Shown piece after piece: positions 45,566 to 55,113 of a DNA stretch of 64,000 nucleotides. This DNA is from DATAOG01 sp963798075 (GTDB taxonomy: Bacteria > Pseudomonadota > Alphaproteobacteria > Geminicoccales > Geminicoccaceae): assembly GCA_963798075.1 (NCBI GenBank), contig CAWCRU010000001.1, forward strand, positions 124,001 through 188,000. The letters run 5' to 3'. The notes under the pieces are model-generated. The model did not search any database and was not told the origin of the DNA. It saw only the letters and a list, made by a program, of their open reading frames with translations. Position 1 is the stretch's first letter. Every line of letters starts with the position of its first letter. The translations under genes were made by a program, and so were the position numbers.

Positions 45566-46057
45566 TCATCCGGCGATACCGGATGACTTGGCGCCGAATC
45601 CTGCGGCAGCGACCCGACCGGCGATTTCTTGCAAGCCGCTGCGCAGGCCGCCTTCCTGCATCGTATTGGCGATCGCGTTCAGCTCCGAGGCGATGGCGAA
45701 CACCCAGGGAGGCGGGCCCGGCCACGGCCAGTGCCAGAGGCGCGGCGGGGTGCCGCAATAGTCATCAAGCAGCTGCGCGACGGACCGGTTCGCACTCCGC
45801 TCCATGTCCTTGCGGATGCCATCGTCGGAAACTTGCGAGGCGAGATCTCTGACGTTGACCGCGGCGACGAAGCCCTCGACGACGTGGCACCACGGGACCG
45901 GCTGCGGATCCATCGCGTATGGCCGGGCGCCCGGCATGAGACTTTGCGGGCGCGGCGGCCCCTCGCCCGACCCTAGGAAGGGATCGTGCAGCAAAGCGCG
46001 GATCAGGTCGTCCCGCGATACAAAATACGGGGGTAACCATGGGTGCCCGCTGGGCAT
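45566..46057 (-). CDS. Hypothetical protein, proline/tryptophan-rich
   Basis: A 163-aa protein starting MPSGHPWLPPYFVSRDDLIR. The N-terminal half is variable; the middle holds a striking aromatic patch LWHWPWPGPPPWVFAIASEL, and the C-terminal helix reads SGLQEIAGRVAAAGFGAKSS. A ribosome site GGAGG precedes the ATG by the right distance. No family recognised; the aromatic Pro-rich patch could be a membrane-surface or protein-binding element. Paired with the small helical gene downstream. Confidence 0.55.
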   Translation of the reverse strand: MPSGHPWLPPYFVSRDDLIRALLHDPFLGSGEGPPRPQSLMPGARPYAMDPQPVPWCHVVEGFVAAVNVRDLASQVSDDGIRKDMERSANRSVAQLLDDYCGTPPRLWHWPWPGPPPWVFAIASELNAIANTMQEGGLRSGLQEIAGRVAAAGFGAKSSGIAG

Positions 46058-46099
46058 TTTGACCTCCTGTCAGTATCGGTAAATGGATTGCACCAACAG

Positions 46100-46450
46100 C
46101 ATCACATCGCCGGCGGAACGGGAATATGGATCGTAAGGTCTGGCCGGCGCTCGAGGCCGCTCTCGGCGTCGCGCACGGGAACGACCTAGTCCGGTCGGCC
46201 TATAGCGGTAGACCTTTCGGTCTAGGAAGAATGGTCTATGAGATGGCGACGACGGTGGCCGGCGATCGCCGCGGATAGCATCGAAATGGAAGCGCGATGG
46301 CCGGCAAAGCGCCGGGCGGTGCCGGTCAGGACCGCGACCTTGATCACGGAAGGGAGCGAGCGATCAGCCGTTGGCGGCGGCTTGGTCGCGGAGTCGCGCC
46401 GCGGCCTGGCCGCGCCGCTCGACCTTGAGCTTCTGCAGGATGCTGTGGAT
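46100..46450 (-). pseudogene. Duplicated 3' end and downstream flank of the luxR gene
   Basis: From about 46100 to 46450 this stretch is a diverged copy of 47672-47995, that is, the last part and downstream sequence of the LuxR regulator. The coding tail at 46364-46450 reads IHSILQKLKVERRGQAAARL then RDQAAANG, against IHSILQKLQVARRGQAAARL RDQAAAAG in the intact gene. Downstream, both share GCGGGAATATGGATCGT-type sequence and a TAGACC hairpin. The rest of the receiver and most of the HTH domain are missing, so it cannot act as a regulator. It is joined directly to an frcA fragment. Confidence 0.75.
46209..46224 (-). terminator. TAGACC hairpin with GAAA loop (luxR-fragment copy)
   Basis: TAGACC, loop TTTC, GGTCTA: six perfect pairs; on the minus strand the loop is GAAA, a stable tetraloop. 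It lies 140 bp beyond the stop of the truncated luxR copy. The same element occurs at 47782-47797 downstream of the intact gene. It may be an mRNA 3' end or transcript-stability element. Confidence 0.45.
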
Positions 46451-46501
46451 TGCATCCGGCCCGCCGACTGTCCCCCAAGCCCGGAAGCCCACGAGATCCG
46501 A

Positions 46502-46747
46502 CCGACAACCGCGGCCCTTGGCGTCAAGGTATCCCGCAAGGTCCTCAAGCTGATCCTGGACGTCAAGAGGCGCGGCCTGCCGATTGTCCTGATCAGCCAC
46601 AACATGCCCCACGTCGTCGAAGTTGCCGACCGCATCCACATCCACCGCCTCGGCCGCCGCATCGCGGTCATCAACCCCGCCGAATACTCGATGTCGGATG
46701 CGGTCGCGATCATGACCTGCGCCATGCAACCGAAGGCGGCGGCGTGA
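46502..46747 (+). pseudogene. Truncated duplicate of the frcA 3' end
   Basis: Covers the last 80 or so codons of frcA, from TAALGVK to the stop. Residues VLISHNMPHVVEVADRIHIH and NPAEYSMSDAVAIMT match the intact gene almost throughout, with changes such as F to V after HNMPHV and a Cys for Gly near the end. The Walker A, signature and Walker B are absent, so it is not functional. It is immediately preceded by a 45-bp junction (TTGCATCCGGCCCGCCGACT...) that also occurs at the third copy near 48752. Confidence 0.85.
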
Positions 46748-47037
46748 TACCAACCAGGGGCCTGGGGGATGGCTGCGGACCAAGGCGCGCGGACCTCAGC
46801 CCAGCTCGTGATGAAATCGGCCGGCCGGTAGGGGTCCTCATGACCCGGCGCGCGCGACCTTTGGCGCCTGCCCGCGGCCCGACGGCCCTGGGCGAGCTTG
46901 ACACGGTCGGCCAGGCAGCCGGCGCTGCCGTGGCCGCCTTCCATCGAGCCTGCTCGCCGCCCTACCCACTGGTGGTCGCCCCCCGGAGCCTCCGCGCGCT
47001 CGGCGGGGATTGCTGTCGGGGGGCGATCGAGGGCGAA
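46748..47037. other. Intergenic region, no gene supported
   Basis: About 290 bp between the frcA fragment and the small secreted protein gene. No open reading frame with protein-like composition and no repeat other than ordinary GC-rich sequence is seen. Confidence 0.4.
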
Positions 47038-47608
47038 CTACGGTTGCGGGAGTTGGTGCTGAGCGGTTCCGTGCGCACCAAACGCGACGATAGGGACGCC
47101 ATCTTCAGTTGTCAGGTTCAGTCCAATGATCTCGATCTCCTGCCGCGGCCTGACGATGGCAAAGGCAAAGGAGAACTTGATGTTTCCGACGTTTTGAACT
47201 AATGATTGAATAAAGCCGGTAACGGTCACCGGGCAATTCTCATTTAAACTGCCGTCGACGAGCGTGGTGCTCACCGTGATGTCGGCAGAGCCCGTCCCAT
47301 TCTGGTTGACGGTGTAAGTCCCGTCGACAAGCTCCTCCTTAAGCACACCGCAGCCGCCGATGTCGAACGTGCCGTCCAATGCGGTAACGTTGCCCGCTCC
47401 GTCTGTCTTCAAAGTTCCGACCGCCCACGTCGGCAGTCCTAGAGGCCTCTTCCCGATGAAAGTGGCGGCCCCTTCAAAACGATAGGCCCAAGACCCTCGG
47501 AGGGCGGGGTTTTGGAAGGCCTGCGCCGTCAAAGGAACGGCCAGCACCAGCCAGCATCCACAGAGCCATGCAAACGTCCGAAGTCAGACCGAATCCGTAC
47601 TTCATCAT
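47038..47608 (-). CDS. Secreted protein, unknown (frame broken near 47555)
   Basis: A protein of about 189 aa. From ATG ATG at 47608 (preceded by AAGGGA) the frame reads KYGFGLTSDVCMALWMLAG, a signal peptide that then goes out of frame; removing one G at about 47555 gives LAVLAVPLTAQAFQNPALRG. The mature part is a beta-rich domain, GSWAYRFEGAATFIGKRPLG to SADITVSTTLVDGSLNENCP. Similar secreted domains occur in soil proteobacteria without known role. Composition is less GC-rich than the flanks. Confidence 0.6.
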
Positions 47609-47781
47609 CGTATTCCCTTCAGACAGACCCTGAGAACCATGTATTCGAATATCATGATGCCGATCGCGGCAGCATCGCATGGCTGGCCGAGCGGGAATAT
47701 GGATCGTGGGATTTAGCCGGCGGTCCGGGCCGCTTTGGGCGTCGCGCCCGGAAATGGTCCAGGCATATCAGGTCCAGGGGA

Positions 47782-47797
47782 TAGACCTTTCGGTCCA
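47782..47797 (-). terminator. TAGACC hairpin downstream of luxR
   Basis: TAGACC-TTTC-GGTCCA, a near-perfect six-pair stem with a GAAA loop on the minus strand, about 110 bp beyond the luxR stop. Same element as at 46209-46224, with one changed pair. Probably part of the luxR transcript end. Confidence 0.4.
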
Positions 47798-47907
47798 GGA
47801 CGAATGGTCTAGGTCACGCCGACGAGGCGCGACAAGGGCGTCAACCGGCCGCGCGACCGGCCGTCGCCGTTCGAGGCCGAGCGTTGGTCAGGAAACGGGA
47901 AGAGCGA

Positions 47908-48630
47908 TCAGCCGGCGGCGGCGGCTTGGTCGCGCAGGCGGGCCGCGGCCTGGCCGCGGCGGGCGACCTGGAGCTTTTGGAGGATGCTGTGGATGTGGTT
48001 CTTGACGGTCGCGGGACTGATCTGCAGGCGGCGGCCGATCTCCTTGTTCGACCAGCCCTCGTTGGAGAGCATCAGGACCTCCCGCTCGCGCACGGTCAGC
48101 ACGGATGCGCCGTTCGCCGGTCTCTGCGGGTTCAGCCGGTCGGCGAGTTGGTCGAAGAGCGCCGCGGCAATGTGCGGCGAGCAGGTCATCTGACCAGCGC
48201 ACGCGGCGCGCACGGCGCCGAGCAGCTCGTCGCCGCCGGCCTCGCGGGTTACGTATCCGGAGAAGCCCGCGGCCGCGCAGGCGAAGACGTCCTCCACGCG
48301 GTCGGCAACCGAGAACGCGACCAGCTTCGAGGCCGGCGACAGCGAGCGCAGCGTCTGTACGGCGGCAATTCCTTCGGGACTGGCGAGATCGACGAGGATG
48401 ACATCGGGCTGCAGGTCTGAGACGATCTCGGCTTCGCCTTCCGAAAAACCCGCGCAGCCGACGACGGCCACATCGATCCGCCGGCGTGCCTGCACGCCGC
48501 GCGCGAGACCCTCGCGCACCAGCCGGACGCCGCTGACCACGAACAGCCGGATCTGGCTCAGGGATTCCACGCCGAGATACCAGGTGAGAGGATGTCCGGC
48601 GACCGCATGAGCCAGGTGCACAATGACCAT
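47908..48630 (-). CDS. LuxR/NarL-family response-regulator-type transcription factor
   Basis: A 240-aa regulator. The receiver-like domain occupies the first 130 residues (FSEGEAEIVSDLQPDVILVD with an aspartate followed by LASPEG), then the LuxR HTH domain: LTVREREVLMLSNEGWSNKE and ISPATVKNHIHSILQKLQVA. The usual acidic pair at the receiver N-terminus is replaced (VVGCAGFSEG), so phosphorylation is uncertain. I start at the ATG at 48630, preceded by GGGAGG. Divergent from the secretion exoprotein gene, with a CRP-type palindrome between them. A damaged copy of its 3' end lies at 46.1-46.45 kb. A likely regulator of the adjoining locus. Confidence 0.85.
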   Translation of the reverse strand: MVIVHLAHAVAGHPLTWYLGVESLSQIRLFVVSGVRLVREGLARGVQARRRIDVAVVGCAGFSEGEAEIVSDLQPDVILVDLASPEGIAAVQTLRSLSPASKLVAFSVADRVEDVFACAAAGFSGYVTREAGGDELLGAVRAACAGQMTCSPHIAAALFDQLADRLNPQRPANGASVLTVREREVLMLSNEGWSNKEIGRRLQISPATVKNHIHSILQKLQVARRGQAAARLRDQAAAAG

Positions 48631-48728
48631 CCAGCTCCCTCCCAAAGGGCGGTCTGGACTCCGGCTTGACCCAACCGCTCGTCTCTTGTCCGCCCTGACC
48701 GACTCTAGCGCCCCAGATTATAGGAATC

Positions 48729-48744
48729 TGTGATGTAGCTCACA
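48729..48744. promoter_or_regulatory. Perfect CRP-type palindrome between luxR and the TPS exoprotein gene
   Basis: TGTGA-TGTAGC-TCACA, the exact CRP consensus half-sites with a 6-nt spacer. It lies 99 bp before the luxR start and about 310 bp before the exoprotein start. The chance of such a match in a GC-rich sequence is low. A CRP/Clr-like regulator could control luxR, the exoprotein gene, or both. Confidence 0.6.
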
Positions 48745-48751
48745 TCCGCGA

Positions 48752-48852
48752 TTGCATCCGGCCCGCCGACTGTCCCCAAGCCCGGAAGCCCACGGCCTGC
48801 CGATCGTCCTCATCAGCCACAACATGCCCACGTCTTCGAAGTTGCCGACCAC
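48752..48852 (+). pseudogene. Third fragment of frcA with the shared 45-bp junction
   Basis: Begins with the same junction as the 46.45-kb copy (TTGCATCCGGCCCGCCGACT then a C-run and AAGCCCGGAAGCCCAC) followed directly by about 60 bp of frcA, CGGCCTGCCGATCGTCCTCA to TTGCCGACCACC. One base of the HNMPH codons is missing, so no frame is kept. The 55 bp found between junction and frcA in the other copy are absent. It is a deletion derivative of the same rearranged sequence. Confidence 0.75.
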
Positions 48853-49055
48853 CCGGCCGGAGCCGCACCGCGCCACTTTGGACCCCCTGACAACCATACT
48901 GTTTTCACCTATGGTCGACGAGCGCTGACGGCCGTTGCTGCGCCGCATGGTCGATTTCTCGGCTTGGCCGGCCTCTGGGTACAGAAAGCCTTGTGTCGGG
49001 GCAGACGCGATGATGCTATCGGCAGCGCCTTGGGTCCGGTTTCAGCATCCCCCTG

Positions 49056-51481
49056 ATGGTCAGCGTCCTGGCGGCCGGGTCGGCAGCCGGCGGGCCGATC
49101 AGGACCGATGGCACCCTCGGCCGTCCGGCGGTCGAGGTGGCGCCGCACGGCCACGAATATGCGATCGGGCCGGAATTGGGCGAGACCAGGGGCGCCAACC
49201 TCTTCCACAGTTTTCAGCGCTTCAATGTCCCGGCGGGCGAGACCGCGACGTTTCTCGGGCCGGCGCCGATCGAGCATGTGATCGCCCGCGTGACCGGGAA
49301 GAACGAGCCTTCCGACATCGAGGGGACTTTGCGGCTGCGCTCCGAGATCCCGAATGCCGACCTGTGGCTCATCAATCCGAACGGCGTCGCGTTCGGAGAG
49401 CACGCCCAGATCGACGTGCCGGGCGCCCTGCACGTGTCCACCGCCGACGAGCTCCACCTCAGCGACGGGAGCATCTTCAGCGCCAAAGGCCACCCGGCTG
49501 CCGTTCTGACCAGCGCGCCCCCCGAAGCCTTCGGCTTCCTCGGCGCCGGCGCACAGGCCATTCGATTTGCGATCAAGACTCCGGCGGGCGGTGAGCCCGT
49601 CAGAGCGGAACGGTTGGACCTGGTCGGCGGCGACGTGCTCATCGAGGATGCCGACCTCGGGTTCGAGGGCGCTCGCGGTCCGGACCTCGGCATCGTGGCG
49701 ACCCGGGGCGAGGTCGTCGTCCGCACAGCGGACCTCACCGCTGACGGCAGCCCGGCCTTCGATCCGGCGCACGGAGGCACCGTAACGATCACGCACTCCT
49801 TCTTGAGCCACGCGGCCAGGTCGAGGGTGGCCAGATCACGGTGCTTGGCCGCGACGTTCACATCCTCGACGGCTCGACGCTCGACAACCAGGGCGGCGTC
49901 GGCGGCGCGCTCCGCATCAAGGGCAGCCGCGATCGAGATCGGTGGCCCCGGTACCCTCGTCGGCGGCCGCGTCCCCCCGAGCATGCTCCGGAGCGGTCCG
50001 ATCCGGATCAAAGGCGACAGGATCTCCGTCCGCGATGGCGCCGTCGTGCAATCCCTTGCGACCGTCGCCGGGCCTGCCAACCCGATCACGGTGGCGGCGG
50101 GCCAGCGCGTCGTCGTGAGCGGCGGTGCCGCGATCCAGTCGCGGACGAGCCAGGGACCAGCGGCCTCGATCACGGTCGCCGCCCGCGAGGTCCAGCTCCA
50201 GAACGGCGGCGCGATCACGAGCCAGTCCGACCGGGGTGCAAGCCCGGATGCCACATCCGGCCCGATCCGCATCGTTGCCGAACCGGGCGGCCTCGCGGTC
50301 GTCGGCGGGTCCGTGAGTTCGAACCCGCGCCGGCGCCGCCGCGCCAGCCGGCAGCATCACGGTCGACGCCGGGCAGCTGATGATCTCGCGCCAGGGTTCG
50401 GACCAGTTCACCGGGATCGCGAGCAGCGCGAGCGAGGGTGCGGGGACGACCGGCAACGCCGGCGCCATCGTGGTCCGGGCGCAGTCGATCGCACTCCGGG
50501 ATCTCGGCGCGATCGCCTCCGACAGCTCCGGCGGCGGCGATGCCGGCCTGGTCAAGGTCAATGCCGGGCGGATCGAGCTGCGCGAAGGCGGCCAGATCTC
50601 ATCGCTGACCTTGCCCGTGTTCAACTCCGGCCAGCTGGTCGGCGGCAGTACCGGACGCGGCGGCACCGTGCGGGTGGTGGCGCGCAAGGAGATCGTCATC
50701 GCGGGTGAGGCGCTGCGGACGCAGCTTGCGCCGATGCTCCAGGCGAGAGCGGACGGTACGCTGCAGCTCGTGCAGATCGAAGTGGCGCCGCCCAGCAGCA
50801 TCACGGCCAGCACCGAGAGCCCAGCAGGGCGGTCGAGCCGGCAGCGTGCGGGTCCGGGCGCCGGTGATCCGTCTGGTCGATCGCGGTGAGATCTCGTCCG
50901 AGAGCTTCAACGAGGCGCGCAGCGGCAAGGTCGTCGTGGCCGCGGGCGATCTGCTGGCGATCGAGAACGCCGAGATCACGACCAAGGCGAACCTCGCCGA
51001 CGCGGGCGACATCCAGATCACGAGCGGCCGCCTGATCGATCTGCATCGAGACGGCGAGATCTCGACCACCGTGCGTCAGCGCAAGGGCAACGCCGGCACG
51101 ATCGAGGTGACCTCGCCGTTCATCGCCCTCAACGAGAGCCGGATCCAGGCCAATGGTTTCCAGGGCCGGGGCGGCGACATCACCGTCAGCTCGGAGGCGC
51201 TGATCCAGACGCCGAACAGCGTGATCCAGGCGCTGTCGGCGCAAGCCGTCAATGGCACGGTCGAGGTGCGCCGGCCGGACGACCCCACGAGCGGCGTGGT
51301 CGCGCTCGACGCGAGCTTCGAGCAGCGCGACCGGCTGCTGGCCGACCCCTGCGCGATCCGCGACAACCGCCCGATCAGCACCCTGATCGAGCGCCATGTC
51401 CATCCGGACATGCCCGATCCCGAGCAGCCGCTGCCGCCGCCGCAGGGCCCTCCGCCGGCGAAGCGCGAGGCTGCCTGCTGA
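49056..51481 (+). CDS. Two-partner secretion exoprotein TpsA, filamentous-haemagglutinin-type (several frame breaks)
   Basis: A large beta-helix exoprotein of about 808 aa. The TPS domain includes TDGTLGRPAVEVAP, GANLFHSFQRFNVPAGE and LWLINPNGVAFGEHAQIDVP with the conserved NPNG motif. The body is a right-handed beta helix of repeats such as GGAITSQSDRG, AITVKVNAGR-like turns and RGGDITVSSEALIQTPNSVI; the end is Pro-rich (PEQPLPPPQGPPPAKR). Reading continues through four frame changes near 49820, 49925, 50335 and 50830. A short signal-like segment (PLMVSVLAAGSAAGG) precedes it. TpsB at 57.7-59.6 kb is the likely transporter. Decay or sequence errors cannot be told apart. Confidence 0.75.
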
Positions 51482-51486
51482 GCCGT

Positions 51487-54173
51487 TCAGGCCGAGGGCG
51501 GCACCTCGTCCGCATGCGCGTGGGGCTCGACGATCAGCGCCGACGCGAGGGTGGCGGGCGACGGCGGTGCGGGCAAAGCCACCGCCGCGCTGAGCGTGTA
51601 GCTGCCGGTGGCGCTGCCGGACGCCTCGGCTGCCACGAAGTACTTGCCGGTCTCGTTCGGTTCGAACTGCAGCACGGCATCCAAATCGGTACCCGGAGCG
51701 GCCGCGAGCAGCTGCCCGCCTTCGTCGTAGAGCTCGAGCACCGGATGGCTCAGGGCCCCGCCGCCCGCATCTGCGCCCTGCATTCGGAAGACATAGTCGG
51801 TGCCCTGATAGAGCTGCACGCCGTACCAGTCGTGATCCCCCGCCTGATCGATCGTCTGCCGAAGCGAATCGCCGATGCCAAGGATCGCCGGCGACGACCT
51901 GTCCTCCGGGACATCGATCGCCGCGAGAGTTACCGAATAGCCACCGAGAAACATCGTGGACTGGAAATTTGCCGTTGTCGAAGTCAATGAACACCGGGTT
52001 GCTTGCGACCTCTACAAACAATCCCTGATTTTCTGTCAGACCAATATCTGAAGGTTTCATTGGTGGGATCGGAGACAGCCACGGCGAAGGGAGTGCCATC
52101 AGTGAGCGCAATGAATGGTGAGCCATTGTGAGCCGAACCACCAGGAGTCAGCTCGTACAATTGGTCCGCGTGAAGAGAAACACGCGCGAAATCGACATCG
52201 CCAAATGCGGCAATGTCGCTCTGGAACGTGCCGCCGACCTGGAGCTCGGCGTGGGTGTCCGCAGCATCTCCGCGAACATCAGGCATCGCGATCCGATCGA
52301 AATCGACCGGCGACCAGACCACGGTTCTGCCACCGAGCTCATCTTGAAAGGCTGGCGGCGCGTCAACAAACAAATTCTGCAGGTTCGGCGCGCCGGAGAC
52401 GTAGGCGACGAAGTGGCCGTCGCCGGAGATCGACGGGTTCTCCGAGCTTCCGCCAAAGGCCTGCTCGCCGCGCTCATCGATGCTGACCCGGGCGATCCTG
52501 CCATTCTGGAGGTCCTTGACGAAGATGTCGGCGAGGCCGTTCGTGTCGTTGGGCACTAGGTTCTCGAGGTTGCTCGCGAACGCGACGAAGCGACCGTTGT
52601 CGGAGACGGAGGCGGCACCTAGGAACGCAAGATCGTCGGTGCGACCACCAACGACATCGAGCCCGGTGCCGCCCATCTCTTGGCGTACGACCTGATGGGA
52701 GGTCAAATCATCGTAGACGACGAAGTGGCCGTTCGCCGACAGGTCCGGATGCGCGCCGTCGTGCAGGAAATGGACGTCGGGCCCGGAATTGCCGATCTCG
52801 GCGACATAGAGCTGGTTGGTGGTGGTGCCGACGACGGCATGGTGCCCGTCGGCGGACAGGCTCAGGTCGACGGCGTCGGTCGGAACCGTAATTTCGACGA
52901 GGCCGAGTGCGGGCGTGCTCACGTAGGCATGGCCGTCGCTGACGAGAGCAACCGTGCGTCCGTCGGCGGAAAGCTCCAGCGACAATGAAGCCTCGTTCGC
53001 CGGCAGCCCCTGCGCAACCGTGCGGATCTGACCGGTCAACGTATCCCTGACGAACACGTCCTCGCTGCGGCCATCCGTCTGCGGGTCGGTTATCGAGTTG
53101 TGAAAGGCCACGAAGCGGCCGTCGCCGGAGATCGCGACCTCATGCGACGAGCCGAGGTCGGCGGCCCCGCCATCGAGGCCGATGTTGACGCGAACCGCGC
53201 GGTCCGTCAGCTGATCGACGACGAACGCGTTCACAATGTGGTTCGGGTTCGGCGGCGCCGTGGGATCGAGATCGAACTGGCTGACCACGGCGAGAAAACG
53301 GCCGTTGTGATTGAGCGCGGGCGACAAGGTCGCCTCCAACTCGTCGCTCGAGCGCGACGGGTTGGTCGGTACCTGCTGTTCCTGGTTGGCGTTGACGCCA
53401 TAGTCGTAGATCGCGCCGCGCGCCTCCCCGCCGCCGTAAGCCACGCCTGCGAGGCGAACGGTCGCGGCGGCGCCGGCCGCCGCCGGCGCGAGGGCGGAGC
53501 CCGCTGCTGCCGGCAGCGCGTAGATGGTGTCGCCGGCCTCGACGATGGGGTTGAGGGCGATGTTCGCCGCCTTCCAGGCGGCATACTCGGCGTCGTTCAA
53601 CCGGCCGTCGCCATTGGTGTCGACATCCAAGTGGATCCGATCACCGGCCTCATAGTTGAAGTCGAGGACTTCGGAGCTGCCCGCCAGATCCGGGCTGAGG
53701 CCGAACCAGTCGCCACCCTGGTCGCCGAACAGCCTGTTGTCGCCGCCATCGCCGAACAGCACATCGTGACCGGCGCCGCCATGGATGGTGTCGTCGCCGT
53801 CGCCGCCACCTAGCCGGTCGTTGCCGCCGTCGCCCCAGATCTGGTCATCGCCGCCATCGCCGGCGATGACGTCCGCGCCGGCGCCGCCTCTGAGCTCGTC
53901 GCCGCCGTCGCCACCGAAAATGCGGTCGATGCCGGCACCGCCGAAAATGTGGTCGGCGCCGCCGCCGCCGCGAATGCGGTCGGCCCCGCCATCGCCGAAA
54001 ATCCGATCGTCCCCGGCATCGCCGAACAGGTAGTCCCCGCCGCCGTTGCCGTGAATGGTGTCGTTGCCGCCTCGGCCGTGAATGGTGTCGTTGCCGCCCA
54101 AACCGCGCAGGTGGTTGTCGGCGTCGTCGCCATCGAGCCTGTCGGGCCCGGAGGTGGGTGATCTCGATACCAT
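51487..54173 (-). CDS. RTX-repeat / beta-propeller / PPC-domain extracellular protein (two frame breaks)
   Basis: About 895 aa. The N-terminus starts MVSRSPTSGPDRLDG and holds about 13 RTX calcium nonapeptides (GGNDTIHGNGG, GDAGDDRIFGDGG type) in residues about 20-160. An EF-hand-like loop DVDTNGDGRLNDAEY follows, then a TolB/WD40-like propeller with repeated SxDGRxVAF strands (AISGDGRFVAFHNS, SVSDNGRFVAFASN). The C-terminal part, in two later frames, is NETFRYSDIGLTENQ-type sequence and a PPC domain: QTIDQAGDHDWYGVQLYQGT. Breaks near 52050 and 51965 are each one base; both pieces join if these are removed. RTX at the N-terminus is unusual. Confidence 0.75.
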
Positions 54174-54273
54174 GACGACCCCCCGCGATCCTTCTGTTCT
54201 CCTTACGATTGTGTTGCGGCTCGCGCCGAGCCGGCTATGCGCTGGTTCACACCCCGAGGATTTGGCGCTTGGC

Positions 54274-55113
54274 TCAGGGGCAGCTGGCGCGCCCGGCGGC
54301 AGGCGGCAGGTCGGCGAGGGCAAGCGCCGCCCGCTCGAGGCCGACCGCCCGGTCTTCCAGCAGCTCCTTGCGATAGACCGCCGGGCCCCTGTCACCGGTC
54401 CCGGCAACCTCTTGCATCAGGAGCGCAAAGCCGTCGTACCAGAAGCCGTCGGCCACGAGCACGCCCGCCCGCTGATCGGGAGCGGCCGCGGCCAGCGCCT
54501 GCCGGGTACCCGCGGGGAGCGGCAGATAGCGCAGCTTGGCGGCGGCCCTCGGATCGTTGGAGGGATCTTCGGGATCGACCAGGATGCGCACCGACCAGGT
54601 ATGCTCCACGGCCTGCTCGAGAGGGCCTCCCGCCGGGCCGACCGCGAAACAGTGCAGGCCGGCGGCCGTGCCCGGCGGCAGCCGCGAGATCGCCGCGGGC
54701 GCGATCCGATCCGGACGGTCGACGCGCAGCTCGACCGGATAGGGGACGGACGCGGTCACCAGCCAGTAAAGCTCGGGTTGCGGCTGCGAGGTGTAGGCGA
54801 TCGATGGCGGCGCGATGACGTAGAGCTCGGGCAGCGGCTCGGCCCCAGGCGGCCCCAGCAGCACCGCGGGATCGACCCGCGTGTCCGCCAGCTGCAGGTC
54901 GATCTTGGGCCCCGGCCAGTTGGTCTCGTCGACGTTTGCAAGATAGCGCGGTCCGGCGCGCTCGCCGCCGCCGTCCGGACCCGGCCGCGCCGCACCGGTC
55001 GACGACCGCTCGAAGTCGCTCGTCGCCGTGCCCGCACAGGCGGCACACAGCAGACCCGCCAGCAAGGTGAGCCGACGGCAGCGCTGGAGGACCGGTGCCG
55101 CTTCCGGCGTCAT
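54274..55113 (-). CDS. DUF928 family protein (probable lipoprotein or secreted protein)
   Basis: A 279-aa protein. A hydrophobic N-terminal signal (LLAGLLCAACAG, with a possible but weak lipobox) precedes a DUF928 domain with PELYVIAPPSIAYTSQPQPE and LYWLVTASVPYPVELRVDRP, the characteristic beta-rich opening. The C-terminal helical part ends with DRGPAVYRKELLEDRA. DUF928 genes commonly lie beside CHAT proteases and TPS exoproteins in cyanobacteria and some proteobacteria, as here. Its start overlaps the previous gene by 4 nt (ATGA). Function unknown. Confidence 0.8.
   Translation of the reverse strand: MTPEAAPVLQRCRRLTLLAGLLCAACAGTATSDFERSSTGAARPGPDGGGERAGPRYLANVDETNWPGPKIDLQLADTRVDPAVLLGPPGAEPLPELYVIAPPSIAYTSQPQPELYWLVTASVPYPVELRVDRPDRIAPAAISRLPPGTAAGLHCFAVGPAGGPLEQAVEHTWSVRILVDPEDPSNDPRAAAKLRYLPLPAGTRQALAAAAPDQRAGVLVADGFWYDGFALLMQEVAGTGDRGPAVYRKELLEDRAVGLERAALALADLPPAAGRASCP

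Noticed and set aside
48718..48948. Minus-strand frame upstream of the exoprotein gene
   Set aside because: It runs antisense through the third frcA fragment and has no protein-like features.
53100..53813. Plus-strand frame over the RTX protein gene
   Set aside because: Antisense to RTX and propeller repeats; valine-rich text is a product of the repeated DNA.
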